Below the pieces are notes generated by a model, which worked only from the letters and a program-made list of their open reading frames with translations, was not told the origin of the DNA and did no database searches. A program made the translations under genes and the position numbers. This document shows, in pieces, positions 41,777 to 51,479 of a stretch of DNA of 64,000 nt (positions are counted from its first letter, which is position 1; every line of letters starts with the position of its first letter). The stretch is from DASZTV01 sp035547515 (GTDB lineage: Bacteria; Actinomycetota; Actinomycetes; JAFAQI01), in assembly GCA_035547515.1 (NCBI GenBank), contig DASZUS010000086.1, positions 75,829 through 139,828 of the forward strand. The letters run 5' to 3'.

Positions 41777-42147
41777 CGTGCAGCGCGGTCCCGGTTGATC
41801 GTGATGGTCACGTCGTCGATGTCGACGCCGGTCGGCGCCTCCGGCTTGTGCACCGTGATCTCGACGGCGAGCACCCGCTCGGAGGCGAGGCAGAGGTCGG
41901 CGAGCCGCTGAGCGAGGGTCTCGATGAGGTCGACCGGATCGCTCTCGACCGCGGCACGCAGCTGCTTGGCGAGGCCGCCGTAGTCGACGGTGTCGGCCAG
42001 GTCGTCGCTCGCGGCAGCGGCCCGGGTGTCGACCGACAGCACCGCGTCGATGACGAAGCGCTGGCCTTCTCGACGCTCCTCAGGCAGCACCCCGTGGTAG
42101 CCGAATGCGCGCAGGCCCCGCAACGCGATCTGGTCGCTCACCGTCAT
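41773..42147 (-). CDS. folB: Dihydroneopterin aldolase
   Basis: Cleaves dihydroneopterin to hydroxymethyldihydropterin and glycolaldehyde. The 124-residue protein has LRGLRAFGYHGVLPEERREGQ with the catalytic Tyr and Glu, TVDYGGLAKQL and LIETLAQRLADLCL, and the final ITVHKPEAPTG with the catalytic Lys. ATGA overlap with folP and folK. Confidence 0.96.
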   Translation of the reverse strand: MTVSDQIALRGLRAFGYHGVLPEERREGQRFVIDAVLSVDTRAAAASDDLADTVDYGGLAKQLRAAVESDPVDLIETLAQRLADLCLASERVLAVEITVHKPEAPTGVDIDDVTITINRDRAAR

Positions 42148-42985
42148 CCCCTCCCCGAGCGGCGCGTCTCCGCGACCACCCGAACCGCGTCAGCACTCGG
42201 CCGCACGCTATGCACCCTGACGCCCCACACCCCGGCCTGCGCGGCGAGGGCGGTGATGGCAGCCGTCGCGTCGTCGCGACCCATCGGGCCGCGCGGTTGG
42301 CCATCGACCGCGAGCAGCGCACCGAGAAACGACTTGCGGCTGGCGCCGACGAGCACCGGGTAGCCGAGGCCGATGAGCTCATCCAGATGGGCGAGCAGGC
42401 GCCAGTTGTGCTCAGCCTGCTTCGCGAAGCCGATGCCCGGGTCGACCACGATCGCGGACGGGTCGACCCCGGCGGCGACCACCCCGTCGACGCGCGCCTT
42501 CAGCTCCTCGCAGACCTCGGCCACCACGTTGCGGTAGGTCGCCTTTGCGTACATGTCGGCGCTGTGCCCGCGCCAGTGCATGACGACGTACGGCACACCC
42601 GCGTCGGCGACGACGGACGGCAGCGCCGGGTCGGCGAGGCCGCCGGAGACGTCGTTGACCAGGCGGGCCCCGGCCTGCAGCGCGGCCGCGGCGACCTCGG
42701 CCCGCATGGTGTCGATGCTGACGAAGGCCCCCGCGCCGCTCAGCGCGGTGACGACGGGAAGGACTCGCCGAAGCTCCTCGGCGCACTCGACGCGCTCGGC
42801 TCCCGGACGGGTGGACTCGCCGCCGACGTCGACGAGGTCAGCACCCTCAGCGGCGAGCGACAGCCCGTGAGCAATCGCGGCGTCGATGTCGAAGTGCAGG
42901 CCCGACTCGCTGAACGAGTCAGGGGTGACGTTGACCACGCCCATGACCGCGGTGCGGCCAAGGTCGGGCAGCCCCCGAGGGACCA

Positions 42986-42986
<1 letters not shown>
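42144..42986 (-). CDS. folP: Dihydropteroate synthase
   Basis: Condenses hydroxymethyldihydropterin pyrophosphate with p-aminobenzoate; the target of sulfonamides. The 280-residue TIM barrel has MGVVNVTPDSFSESG, DVGGESTRPGAE, NDVSGG, DPGIGFAKQ and VGASRKSFLG. GTG 42986 shares one base with the ftsH stop (TAGTG), so folP directly follows ftsH; the folE gene often found between them in actinobacteria is absent. Confidence 0.96.
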
Positions 42987-45079
<2,093 letters not shown>

Positions 45080-45197
45080 GGCTCCTGCTCGACGCGTGAT
45101 TTTGGTTGGCCTGCGCCCAAGATCAGGCGCCTCTCCCGCTCATACGAAGGTACACCGGGGGCCTCAGGGGCGTCCTGCGCCGATCCTCCGCTGTGGC

Positions 45198-45806
45198 CTA
45201 GTGGTTGTAGACCTCGGGACGCAGCGTGCCGACGTAGGGCAGGTCGCGGTAGCGCTGGGCGTAGTCGAGCCCGTAGCCGACGACGAACACGCTCGGGATG
45301 TCGAAGCCCATGTAGGCGACCGGGACCTCGACCTGGGCCGCCTCGGGCTTGCGGAGCATCGCCACGACCTCGACCGAGCGGGGGTGGCGCGACTTGAGGT
45401 TGCGCAGCAGCCAGGACAGCGTCAGGCCGGAGTCGATGATGTCCTCGACCACGATGACGTCGCAGTCGGTGATGTCGCGGTCGAGGTCCTTGATGATCCG
45501 TACGACGCCGGACGACGAGGTCGCCGCGCCGTACGACGAGACCGCCATGAACTCCATCGAGACCGGGATGGTCAGCGCGCGCGCCAGGTCGGCCATGACC
45601 ATGACCGCACCCTTGAGGACCGCTACGAGCACCACCTCGCGGCCCGCGTAGTCGGCGTCGATTCGCGCCGCGAGCTCGGCCACCTTGGCGGCGATCTGCT
45701 CGGCGGAGACGAGCACCGACTCGATGTCCGGGTGCAGCGAGACCGGAGGCACGGCAGCCTCATCCATGGGGTGCAACACCTCGACGGGCAGCAGCGGCGC
45801 GGTCAT
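45198..45806 (-). CDS. hpt: Hypoxanthine phosphoribosyltransferase
   Basis: Salvages hypoxanthine and guanine using PRPP. The 202-residue protein has the PRPP motif VIVVEDIIDSGLTLSWLL, the flexible loop region MAVSSYGAATSSSG, VAVLKGAVMVM and the purine-binding FVVGYGLDYAQRYRDLPYVG. ATG 45806 overlaps the tilS stop (ATGA). From memory tilS-hpt-ftsH is an old conserved order shared with firmicutes. Confidence 0.96.
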   Translation of the reverse strand: MTAPLLPVEVLHPMDEAAVPPVSLHPDIESVLVSAEQIAAKVAELAARIDADYAGREVVLVAVLKGAVMVMADLARALTIPVSMEFMAVSSYGAATSSSGVVRIIKDLDRDITDCDVIVVEDIIDSGLTLSWLLRNLKSRHPRSVEVVAMLRKPEAAQVEVPVAYMGFDIPSVFVVGYGLDYAQRYRDLPYVGTLRPEVYNH

Positions 45807-46744
45807 CGAAAGGTGAGCCTGCCATACGCCCGCACGGCCTCCAACCCCCCGGGCAGGCTCACCGGGCCCTGCCCGCGCCATGCCACGACCAGCGCGTCGA
45901 CCGAGGCGACATGCGCGGCCGTCAGCGTGCCCGCGGGCGCGCCGGCCGCGATCGCCGCGCGGCGCAACACCCGGGTACGGATGGCCTCCGGGAGCTCAGC
46001 CAGCACGGCCACGTCGCAGGGGTCTGCCACGGTGTTGGCGATCGCGTCGAGGGCATCCGCGTCGGCGCGCAGCAGGTGCGCCGTGCGGGCGAGGGCAGCA
46101 GCCACGCCGGGCCCGAGGACGGTCTCGAGCGCCGGCATCACCTCGGCGCGCAGCCGGGACCGGGTGAAGCGGCGGTCGTCGTTGTGCGGGTCCTGCCAGG
46201 GCTCGAGGCCGAGCGCTGCGCAGGCCGCAACCGTCGTGTCCCGGCGTACGCCGAGCAGCGGCCGGACGAGCAGACCCCGCCGCGCGGGCATCCCCGCGAG
46301 CGACCGCCCGCCGGAGCCCCGCGCCAGCCCGAGCAGGACCGACTCGGCCTGGTCATCGAGGGTGTGCCCGAGCGCCACCGCCGCGGCACCGAGGCGGCGG
46401 GCCGTCTCGTCCAGTGCCGCATAGCGGGCCTCGCGTGCCGCGCCCTCCGGCCCGAGCCGGGTCCGGTCGACCGTGACCGCCACGACCTCCACCGGGTCGA
46501 GCCCGAGCTGCTTGCAGCTGCTCGCAGCTGTCGCCGCGTGCTCAGCCGAGCCCTCCTGCAGCCCGTGGTCGACGACCACCGCGCCCGCACGCCAGCCGCC
46601 ACGCGAAGCCTCCGCGGCAAGCGCGGCGGCGAGGGCGAGCGAGTCCGGCCCGCCGCTGCACGCGGCGAGCACCAGCGAGCCGGCTGGCACCGCCATGAGC
46701 GAATCGCGGACCGCCTTGCGCACCTCGGCGAGGGCGGGGTCCAT
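45803..46744 (-). CDS. tilS: tRNA(Ile)-lysidine synthase
   Basis: Adds lysine to C34 of tRNA-Ile(CAU) so that it reads AUA. The 313-residue protein has the PP-loop AACSGGPDSLALAAALA, VVVDHGLQ, ALGHTLDDQAESVLLGLARG, and the RPLL...DPHNDDRRFTRSRLR block. It lacks the long C-terminal domain of E. coli TilS, as usual in actinobacteria. ATG 46744 fits the conserved start better than upstream codons inside the intergenic region. Confidence 0.95.
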   Translation of the reverse strand: MDPALAEVRKAVRDSLMAVPAGSLVLAACSGGPDSLALAAALAAEASRGGWRAGAVVVDHGLQEGSAEHAATAASSCKQLGLDPVEVVAVTVDRTRLGPEGAAREARYAALDETARRLGAAAVALGHTLDDQAESVLLGLARGSGGRSLAGMPARRGLLVRPLLGVRRDTTVAACAALGLEPWQDPHNDDRRFTRSRLRAEVMPALETVLGPGVAAALARTAHLLRADADALDAIANTVADPCDVAVLAELPEAIRTRVLRRAAIAAGAPAGTLTAAHVASVDALVVAWRGQGPVSLPGGLEAVRAYGRLTFR

Positions 46745-46764
46745 CTGCACGGCTGCGGGGGTGG

Positions 46765-47859
46765 CTACGCGGTAGCCGCGCGCAGCCCGGCGGTTCGCTC
46801 CAGCCATGCCTTCGGTTCGCGGATCTCCGCGCCGGTGGGCAGAAGCTCCGGCCCGGACCACACAACGTTGAGGCCCGACATCCCGACCTGGTCGAGGACC
46901 GCGCGGACGAAGACCGCCCCCTCGGCGTACTGCTTCATCTTCATCTCCATGCCCATCAGGCGCCGTAGCACCTTCGCCATCGGGCCCGCCTGGCGACGGC
47001 GGGCGTCGAAGCGAGCCCGGATGGTCTGGACGGTCGGTACGACGCTGGGCCCGGCAAGGTCCATCACCACGTCCGCGTGCCCCTCGAGCAGGCTCATCAG
47101 GCCGGTCAGGCGGTCCAGGATCTCCCGCTGCTCAGGGGTCTGGATGATCTCGACCAGGCTGACGTCCTCTCGGCCACGCGCCACGTCGACCAGGCCGGCG
47201 AGCACCTTGCGCAGCCGGGCGAGCAGAGCCGCGGTGTCGAGGTCGGAGGCCAGCAGGAAGTCGCGCATCAGGCCCTGCACGTGGCCGTGCAGCCACGGTG
47301 CTGCGGCGAACTGCGTGCGGTGGGTGACCTCGTGCAGGCAGACCCAGAGCCGGAAGTCGGACGGGTCGACGCCCATCGCGCGCTCGGCGGCGACGATGTT
47401 GGGCGCCACCAGGGTCAGCCGTCCGGGCACCTGCTCGTCGGGTGAGGTCCGCGGCGGTCCGATTAGCTCGAACTGCCCGAGCACCCGCGTGGAGAGGTAG
47501 CTGAGCAGGACGCCGACCTCGGCTCCGGCAACCTTCGACCCGACGGCCTCGACCGCCTGGCTCGGCGCCTTCATCCCGCGCTTTTCCATGAGCGCTTCGA
47601 TCAGCGGGTCGGCGAGCAGCTGGAAGCTTGCGACATTCGCGCGGATCCATGCGGGCCGGTCGACGACGACCGTGGTCGCGCTGTGTGAGGCGGAGTCGAG
47701 GCCGGTCACCGCCGCGACGTGCTCATCGGCACGGTCCGCCTTCGCCCGCAAGTCGTTGACGACGTCGACCGCGGCAGCGAGCGGGATCTTCGGGCCTGGC
47801 GGCACGAGCCTCGTGCCGGTCGCGGCGGCCAGCTGCCAGTCGACGACGCGGATGCTCAT
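46765..47859 (-). CDS. Zinc-dependent metalloprotease-like protein (DUF2342, F420-associated type)
   Basis: A 364-residue protein with a zincin site: WVCLHEVTHRTQF (HExxH) and the downstream LLEGHADVVMD carrying the third ligand. It belongs to the type-2 zincin-like DUF2342 family, annotated in some databases as F420-biosynthesis-associated by genomic co-occurrence. No signal peptide, so intracellular. It overlaps dacB by four bases (ATGA). Substrate unknown. Confidence 0.85.
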   Translation of the reverse strand: MSIRVVDWQLAAATGTRLVPPGPKIPLAAAVDVVNDLRAKADRADEHVAAVTGLDSASHSATTVVVDRPAWIRANVASFQLLADPLIEALMEKRGMKAPSQAVEAVGSKVAGAEVGVLLSYLSTRVLGQFELIGPPRTSPDEQVPGRLTLVAPNIVAAERAMGVDPSDFRLWVCLHEVTHRTQFAAAPWLHGHVQGLMRDFLLASDLDTAALLARLRKVLAGLVDVARGREDVSLVEIIQTPEQREILDRLTGLMSLLEGHADVVMDLAGPSVVPTVQTIRARFDARRRQAGPMAKVLRRLMGMEMKMKQYAEGAVFVRAVLDQVGMSGLNVVWSGPELLPTGAEIREPKAWLERTAGLRAATA

Positions 47860-49211
47860 CTGTCCAGTGTGCTCGCGATCCGGTCGAGCCCCGCCTCAAC
47901 CGCGTCCTCACTGCCCTGCCCCGACGCCATCAGCGCGAAGGCCAGCAGCCTCCCGGCCCGGTCGACAGTGAGGCCGGCGAGGGTGTCGACGCCGGTGAGC
48001 GTCCCGGTCTTCGCGCGGACGATTCCGGCGCCGGCCGAGGTCTTCGCCCCGCGATATCGCGCGGCGAGCGTGCCGGTGAAGCCGGCGACCGGTAGGCCCT
48101 CGACGATCGGGCGCAACTGCGGATCGCGGGACGAGGCAGCGGCTTCGAGTACGCCGACGAGCGCGGCGGGGTCGATGCGGTCGTCATGGGACAGGCCGCT
48201 CGTGTCGTACAGCGAGATGCCGGCCGTCGGGATGCCGAGCTTGGTCATCTGCTCGAGCACGGCATGGGCGGCGCTGGTGAAGTCGGCCGGCAGGCCCGCG
48301 GCCGCTGCGACGGCACGGCCCAAGGCTTCCGCAAGGTCGTTGTCGCTGTCGGTCAGCATTCGCTGCACGAGCTCTGCCAGCGGCGGTGAGGAGACGCTGG
48401 CGAGCGGCGACGCCGTCGGCGGTGCGGTCGCAGGTTCCACGTCGCCCTTGATCGCCACCCCGTCGGCGCGCAGCAGACCCGCGAAGGCCTGCGCAGCCTG
48501 GGCGGCCGGTGTGGGAGTGCGCTCGGAGTCGAAGTCGTTGTCGTGCAGCCGCCCGCCGTCGAGCTCCAGCGGACTCGGCGGTGTCACGTCACCTTCGGTG
48601 ACGTAGCTCGGCTGCCAGCCGCGCGCCGACTCCGGGCCGCTCCACGCCGAGGTGTCGACCCGCAGCCGGACCGGCGTACCCGAGGTCAGCGCGGCCGCGG
48701 TCCGGCTGGCGAGGTCGGCGAGCGAGGCCGGGCGCGGGTAGGGCGGCACGACCTTCACGGTGTCGTTGGTCACGAGGGTCGGGTCGCCGCCGCCGACGAG
48801 ATAGACGGTGTTGCCGAGCTCCTTGGTCGCGGTGGTCAGCCGGTAGCCCGGCCCCAGCGTCTCCAGTGCGGCGGCAGACGTGAGCAGCTTTGTCGTCGAG
48901 GCGGGTGCCATCGGCATGCGCGGATGCTCCGCCCACAGCGTCGCGGCGGTCGACACGTCGGTCACCAGCCCGGCCAGCTTCTCGCCGGGCGGGAATGCGG
49001 CCAGGGCCGGGCGCAGCGCGGCACTGACCTCCGCACGGGTAGCCGGGGCACTGGCATGCAGTGCCGACAGGACCGGCGGTCGTTCCGGCGTACCGGTGCC
49101 TGCGGTCGCGGCCACAGGATGCCCGCCGTCGTGGCGCTCGACCACGACGGCCACGGCTGCGACGGTCACGACGGCGACCAGAGCCAGGGGCACAGCGCGG
49201 CTCCAACGCAC
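47856..49211 (-). CDS. dacB: D-alanyl-D-alanine carboxypeptidase/endopeptidase, PBP4 type (S13)
   Basis: Trims D-Ala and cross-links in peptidoglycan outside the membrane. The 451-residue protein has an N-terminal signal anchor (AVPLALVAVVTVAAVAVVV), the SxxK motif ASTTK (Ser105, Lys108), SDNDLAEALG as SxN at about 288, and AKTGTLTG as KTG near 408. The inserted domain between SxxK and SxN is typical of class C PBPs. GTG 49211 lies eight bases from a TAGTCT -10, divergent from ppa. Confidence 0.95.
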   Translation of the reverse strand: MRWSRAVPLALVAVVTVAAVAVVVERHDGGHPVAATAGTGTPERPPVLSALHASAPATRAEVSAALRPALAAFPPGEKLAGLVTDVSTAATLWAEHPRMPMAPASTTKLLTSAAALETLGPGYRLTTATKELGNTVYLVGGGDPTLVTNDTVKVVPPYPRPASLADLASRTAAALTSGTPVRLRVDTSAWSGPESARGWQPSYVTEGDVTPPSPLELDGGRLHDNDFDSERTPTPAAQAAQAFAGLLRADGVAIKGDVEPATAPPTASPLASVSSPPLAELVQRMLTDSDNDLAEALGRAVAAAAGLPADFTSAAHAVLEQMTKLGIPTAGISLYDTSGLSHDDRIDPAALVGVLEAAASSRDPQLRPIVEGLPVAGFTGTLAARYRGAKTSAGAGIVRAKTGTLTGVDTLAGLTVDRAGRLLAFALMASGQGSEDAVEAGLDRIASTLDR

Positions 49212-49219
49212 GTCGAGGC

Positions 49220-49225
49220 AGACTA
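49220..49225 (-). promoter_or_regulatory. Leaderless -10 element (TAGTCT) of dacB
   Basis: On the minus strand TAGTCT stands eight bases before the GTG at 49211. It lies in the 61-base gap between dacB and ppa. The ppa side has GGGAG before its ATG, so only dacB appears leaderless. Confidence 0.5.
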
Positions 49226-49272
49226 ATCGGCGACGTTGCCGCCACTGTCCGACCTATCTCAGGGAGCCTCGC

Positions 49273-49767
49273 ATGGAGTTCGACGTCCTGATCGAGATTC
49301 CCAAGGGCCACCGCAACAAGTACGAGGTGGACCACAAGTCCGGCCGGATCCGGCTCGACCGCACGCTTTTCACCTCGACGCAGTACCCGGCCGACTACGG
49401 CTTCATCGAGGACACGCTCGGCGAGGACGGCGACCCGCTCGACGCGCTGGTGCTGCTGCAGGAGCCGACGTTCCCCGGCTGCCTGATCATGTGCCGGGCT
49501 ATCGGGATGTTCCGGATGACCGACGAGAAGGGCGGCGACGACAAGGTCCTGTGCGTGCCGGCCAACGACCCCCGCCAGGAGCACCTGCGCGACATCCACC
49601 ACATGCCGGAGTTCGACCGGCTGGAGATCCAGCACTTCTTCGAGGTCTACAAGGACCTCGAACCCGGCAAGAGCGTCGAGGGCGCGACCTGGGTCGGGCG
49701 TACCGAGGCCGAGGCGGAGATCGTCGCGTCCCGCCAGCGCCTCGCCGACAGCGCCGGCCGCCACTAA
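49273..49767 (+). CDS. ppa: Inorganic pyrophosphatase, soluble family I
   Basis: Hydrolyses pyrophosphate to drive biosynthetic reactions. The 164-residue protein has the family I metal site DYGFIEDTLGEDGDPLDALV (Asp residues binding Mg2+), IPKGHRNKYEVDHKSGRIRLDR near the start (first 20 residues include IEIPKGHRNKYE), and YKDLEPGKSVEG near the end. Length is typical of the bacterial hexamer. GGGAG precedes ATG 49273. A separate membrane pyrophosphatase lies at the right edge of the window. Confidence 0.97.
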   Translation: MEFDVLIEIPKGHRNKYEVDHKSGRIRLDRTLFTSTQYPADYGFIEDTLGEDGDPLDALVLLQEPTFPGCLIMCRAIGMFRMTDEKGGDDKVLCVPANDPRQEHLRDIHHMPEFDRLEIQHFFEVYKDLEPGKSVEGATWVGRTEAEAEIVASRQRLADSAGRH

Positions 49768-49806
49768 CGCCCTCGGCCTAATCGCCGAACGACCCCCGAC
49801 CGGTCT

Positions 49807-49909
49807 CGAAGTAGCACACGACCGCGTCGAAGCAGCACACGAAGTCCCCGCCCGGGCACCGTTTCGTGCCCAGGTGTCCGGTTCGCGGCCTAGGTGGTGT
49901 GCTACTTCG
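49807..49909. repeat. Intergenic element with three copies of a 13-base motif
   Basis: CGAAGTAGCACAC (49807-49819) is repeated with one change (CGAAGCAGCACAC, 49828-49840) and again as a perfect inverted copy (GTGTGCTACTTCG, 49897-49909). Between them a small hairpin GGGCAC/GTGCCC (49854-49859 and 49866-49871) forms the centre. The outer arms could close a large stem-loop. Not part of a gene; possibly a repeat family, a small RNA or a decayed transposon end. Confidence 0.6.
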
Positions 49910-49931
49910 GGGAAGACGGCCGGACGTGGGA

Positions 49932-49967
49932 CCGCCCGCCGTACCGGGGAAACCGTACGGCGGGCGG
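49932..49967. terminator. Bidirectional hairpin terminator between ppa and the small membrane gene
   Basis: CCGCCCGCCGTAC (49932-49944) pairs perfectly with GTACGGCGGGCGG (49955-49967) around a 10-base loop. It lies between two convergent genes (ppa stop 49767, membrane gene stop 49992). No U tract on either strand. Confidence 0.7.
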
Positions 49968-49991
49968 GGCCAGGCGCGGTCTTGCCGACCG

Positions 49992-50300
49992 CTACGCGGT
50001 CTTGGAACGGCCGCCCACGGAGATGTTGAGGCCGAGGTTGGCGACGACCTGGCGGATCAGCTGACCCATGCCGACCAGCACGACGCCGGTGGCCACCGGG
50101 TTCATCCACTCGGCGCGCAACGGCTGGCCGAACGCGCGGAACACCGAGTAGTTCAGGGCCCACGACACGAGCATCGCGACGCCCACCGAGACGCTGGTCG
50201 TGAGCGCCTTCGGGGCCTTCACGGGCAGGATCTCGTTGAGCACCTCGCCGACCACGGCCAGCGCAAGGGCGAGGCCTGCGAACACGACGAATGCGTACAT
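49992..50300 (-). CDS. Small membrane protein, probable ECF target
   Basis: A 102-residue protein with three hydrophobic segments (YAFVVFAGLALALAVVGEVL, ALTTSVSVGVAMLVSWALN, NPVATGVVLVGMGQLIRQVV) and a basic tail. I do not recognise a family. ATG 50300 has GGAG at good distance; a longer start at 50327 would lack one. Upstream lies an element identical in sequence and spacing to that before the divergent ECF sigma gene, so the two are probably co-regulated by that sigma factor. Confidence 0.65.
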   Translation of the reverse strand: MYAFVVFAGLALALAVVGEVLNEILPVKAPKALTTSVSVGVAMLVSWALNYSVFRAFGQPLRAEWMNPVATGVVLVGMGQLIRQVVANLGLNISVGGRSKTA

Positions 50301-50344
50301 CGGATCACTCCATCTCTCGCGACACATCGGCGCGTCGCGTCATC

Positions 50345-50376
50345 TGGTTCGACTCCGGCGGCGGACCGTGGTTACC
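50345..50376 (-). promoter_or_regulatory. ECF-type promoter element for the small membrane gene
   Basis: On the minus strand GGTAACC (50376-50370), 14 bases, then GAGTCGAACCA (50355-50345). The same two blocks with the same spacing occur on the plus strand before the sigma gene. Form and spacing (GTAACC, 16 bases, GTCG) are those of ECF promoters. The transcript would have a leader of about 40 bases with a ribosome binding site. Confidence 0.6.
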
Positions 50377-50404
50377 GAGGATTTCCGACGAGTTGCTACG
50401 CGGC

Positions 50405-50436
50405 GGTAACCAACCGAACCGAGGAGAGTCGAACCA
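50405..50436 (+). promoter_or_regulatory. ECF-type autoregulatory promoter element of the sigma gene
   Basis: GGTAACC (50405-50411), 14 bases, then GAGTCGAACCA (50426-50436), four bases before GTG 50441. It mirrors the minus-strand element exactly. Its position puts the transcription start at about the GTG, so the sigma mRNA would be leaderless. Autoregulation is the usual pattern for ECF factors. Confidence 0.6.
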
Positions 50437-50440
50437 GGTA

Positions 50441-51037
50441 GTGGACGTCGACCCGGCGCTGGTCCGGGCGTGCCAGCGCGGTGAGCGCGGTGCGCTCGAC
50501 GAGCTGATCCGTGCGACGTACGCCGATGTCTACCGGCTGGCTCGACGGATGCTCGGTGATCCGGATGAGGCGGCAGACGCGACGCAGGAGGTGTACATCC
50601 GCGTGATGCGATCGGTGGTCGGCTTTCGCGGCGAGTCCGCCTTCGGCACCTGGCTGCACCGCGTCACGGTCAACGTCTGCCTGACCATGCTTCGCAAGCG
50701 GTCGAAGGCGCGCGAGACCGGCCTGGCCGCGGGGCGGACGCCGTTCGCGATGCCGGACGACGCGGGGTCGGTCGCCGGCGTCGACGCCCTGCCGGACGAG
50801 CGCGCGGCAACCGCGGATCTCGCCCGCCGAAGTGAAGCCGCCCTGGCCACGTTGCCGGAGGACGCCCGTACGGTCGTGGTGCTGCGCGACATCGAAGGGC
50901 TGTCCACAAAGGAGGTGGCGGACCTGCTCGGCGTGACCGAGAACGTCGTCAAGGTCCGGCTGCACCGGGCGCACGCTCGCCTGCGCGCGCTGGTGCTGGG
51001 CGACGCCGCCCCGGCCGCGGAGGGTGGTGTCGCATGA
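50441..51037 (+). CDS. ECF RNA polymerase sigma factor
   Basis: A 198-residue ECF sigma factor. Region 2 is ALDELIRATYADVYRLARRM with DPDEAADATQEVYIRVM and FGTWLHRVTVNVCLTMLRK; region 4 is LPEDARTVVVLRDIEGLSTKEVADLLGVTENVVKVRLHR. GTG 50441 is chosen because the residues before it do not resemble sigma region 2 and the ECF-type promoter ends just upstream. It overlaps the anti-sigma gene by four bases (ATGA). The inducing stress is unknown. Confidence 0.92.
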   Translation: MDVDPALVRACQRGERGALDELIRATYADVYRLARRMLGDPDEAADATQEVYIRVMRSVVGFRGESAFGTWLHRVTVNVCLTMLRKRSKARETGLAAGRTPFAMPDDAGSVAGVDALPDERAATADLARRSEAALATLPEDARTVVVLRDIEGLSTKEVADLLGVTENVVKVRLHRAHARLRALVLGDAAPAAEGGVA

Positions 51038-51444
51038 CGGACGAGCAGCTGCCGCGGTTCTGCCGCGAGACTCGAGCCCAACTGCCTGCGGTGGCCTCGG
51101 GTGAGCTGTCGGGTTGGCCGCTTCACGTCGTACGCGCGCACCTGAAGCGTTGCGCGGAATGCACGGCCGAGCTGGCCCGCCAGGAGGAGCTGTCGTCGGC
51201 GCTGACCGCGCTGCGCGACATACCCGTCGAGCCGCCCGCCGGGCTGCTCGACGACTTGCTGGCGCGCGCCGACCACCGCACGGTGCGGGAGCGCGCGGCG
51301 GTCCCCGCGCGCGGCGCGATCAGCGGGGCGCGGCCAGGAATGTCTGTGGCGTTCCTCACGGTCGGCGCGCTCGCCTCGACCGGGATCGGCTACGGCATCT
51401 GGCGCGGCGCAAAAGCCCTCCGCGGCCGAGCGGATGGGCCATGA
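51034..51444 (+). CDS. Zinc-finger (ZAS) membrane anti-sigma factor
   Basis: A 136-residue anti-sigma factor. The zinc-binding motif is VVRAHLKRCAECTAELARQE (His-x3-Cys-x2-Cys), and a membrane helix near the end (MSVAFLTVGALASTGIGYGI) leaves only about 15 residues outside. Such factors hold their sigma partner until oxidation or regulated proteolysis. The membrane helix suggests release by envelope signals. The stop lies within the hairpin shared with the convergent glpD gene. Confidence 0.88.
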   Translation: MTDEQLPRFCRETRAQLPAVASGELSGWPLHVVRAHLKRCAECTAELARQEELSSALTALRDIPVEPPAGLLDDLLARADHRTVRERAAVPARGAISGARPGMSVAFLTVGALASTGIGYGIWRGAKALRGRADGP

Positions 51445-51479
51445 CTGTGCCTATAGCGACAGCAATGGCCCATTCGCTC
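51428..51479. terminator. Bidirectional hairpin overlapping the anti-sigma stop
   Basis: The 21-base arms 51428-51448 and 51459-51479 match in 18 positions (core ATGGGCCAT/ATGGCCCAT) around a 10-base loop. The left arm includes the last codons and stop of the anti-sigma gene; the right arm reaches the glpD stop. It would end both convergent transcripts. Confidence 0.6.

Noticed and set aside
50291..50440. N-terminal extension of the second ECF sigma factor from ATG 50291
   Set aside because: The added residues do not resemble sigma region 2 and would be encoded across two promoter-like elements and the divergent gene's leader.
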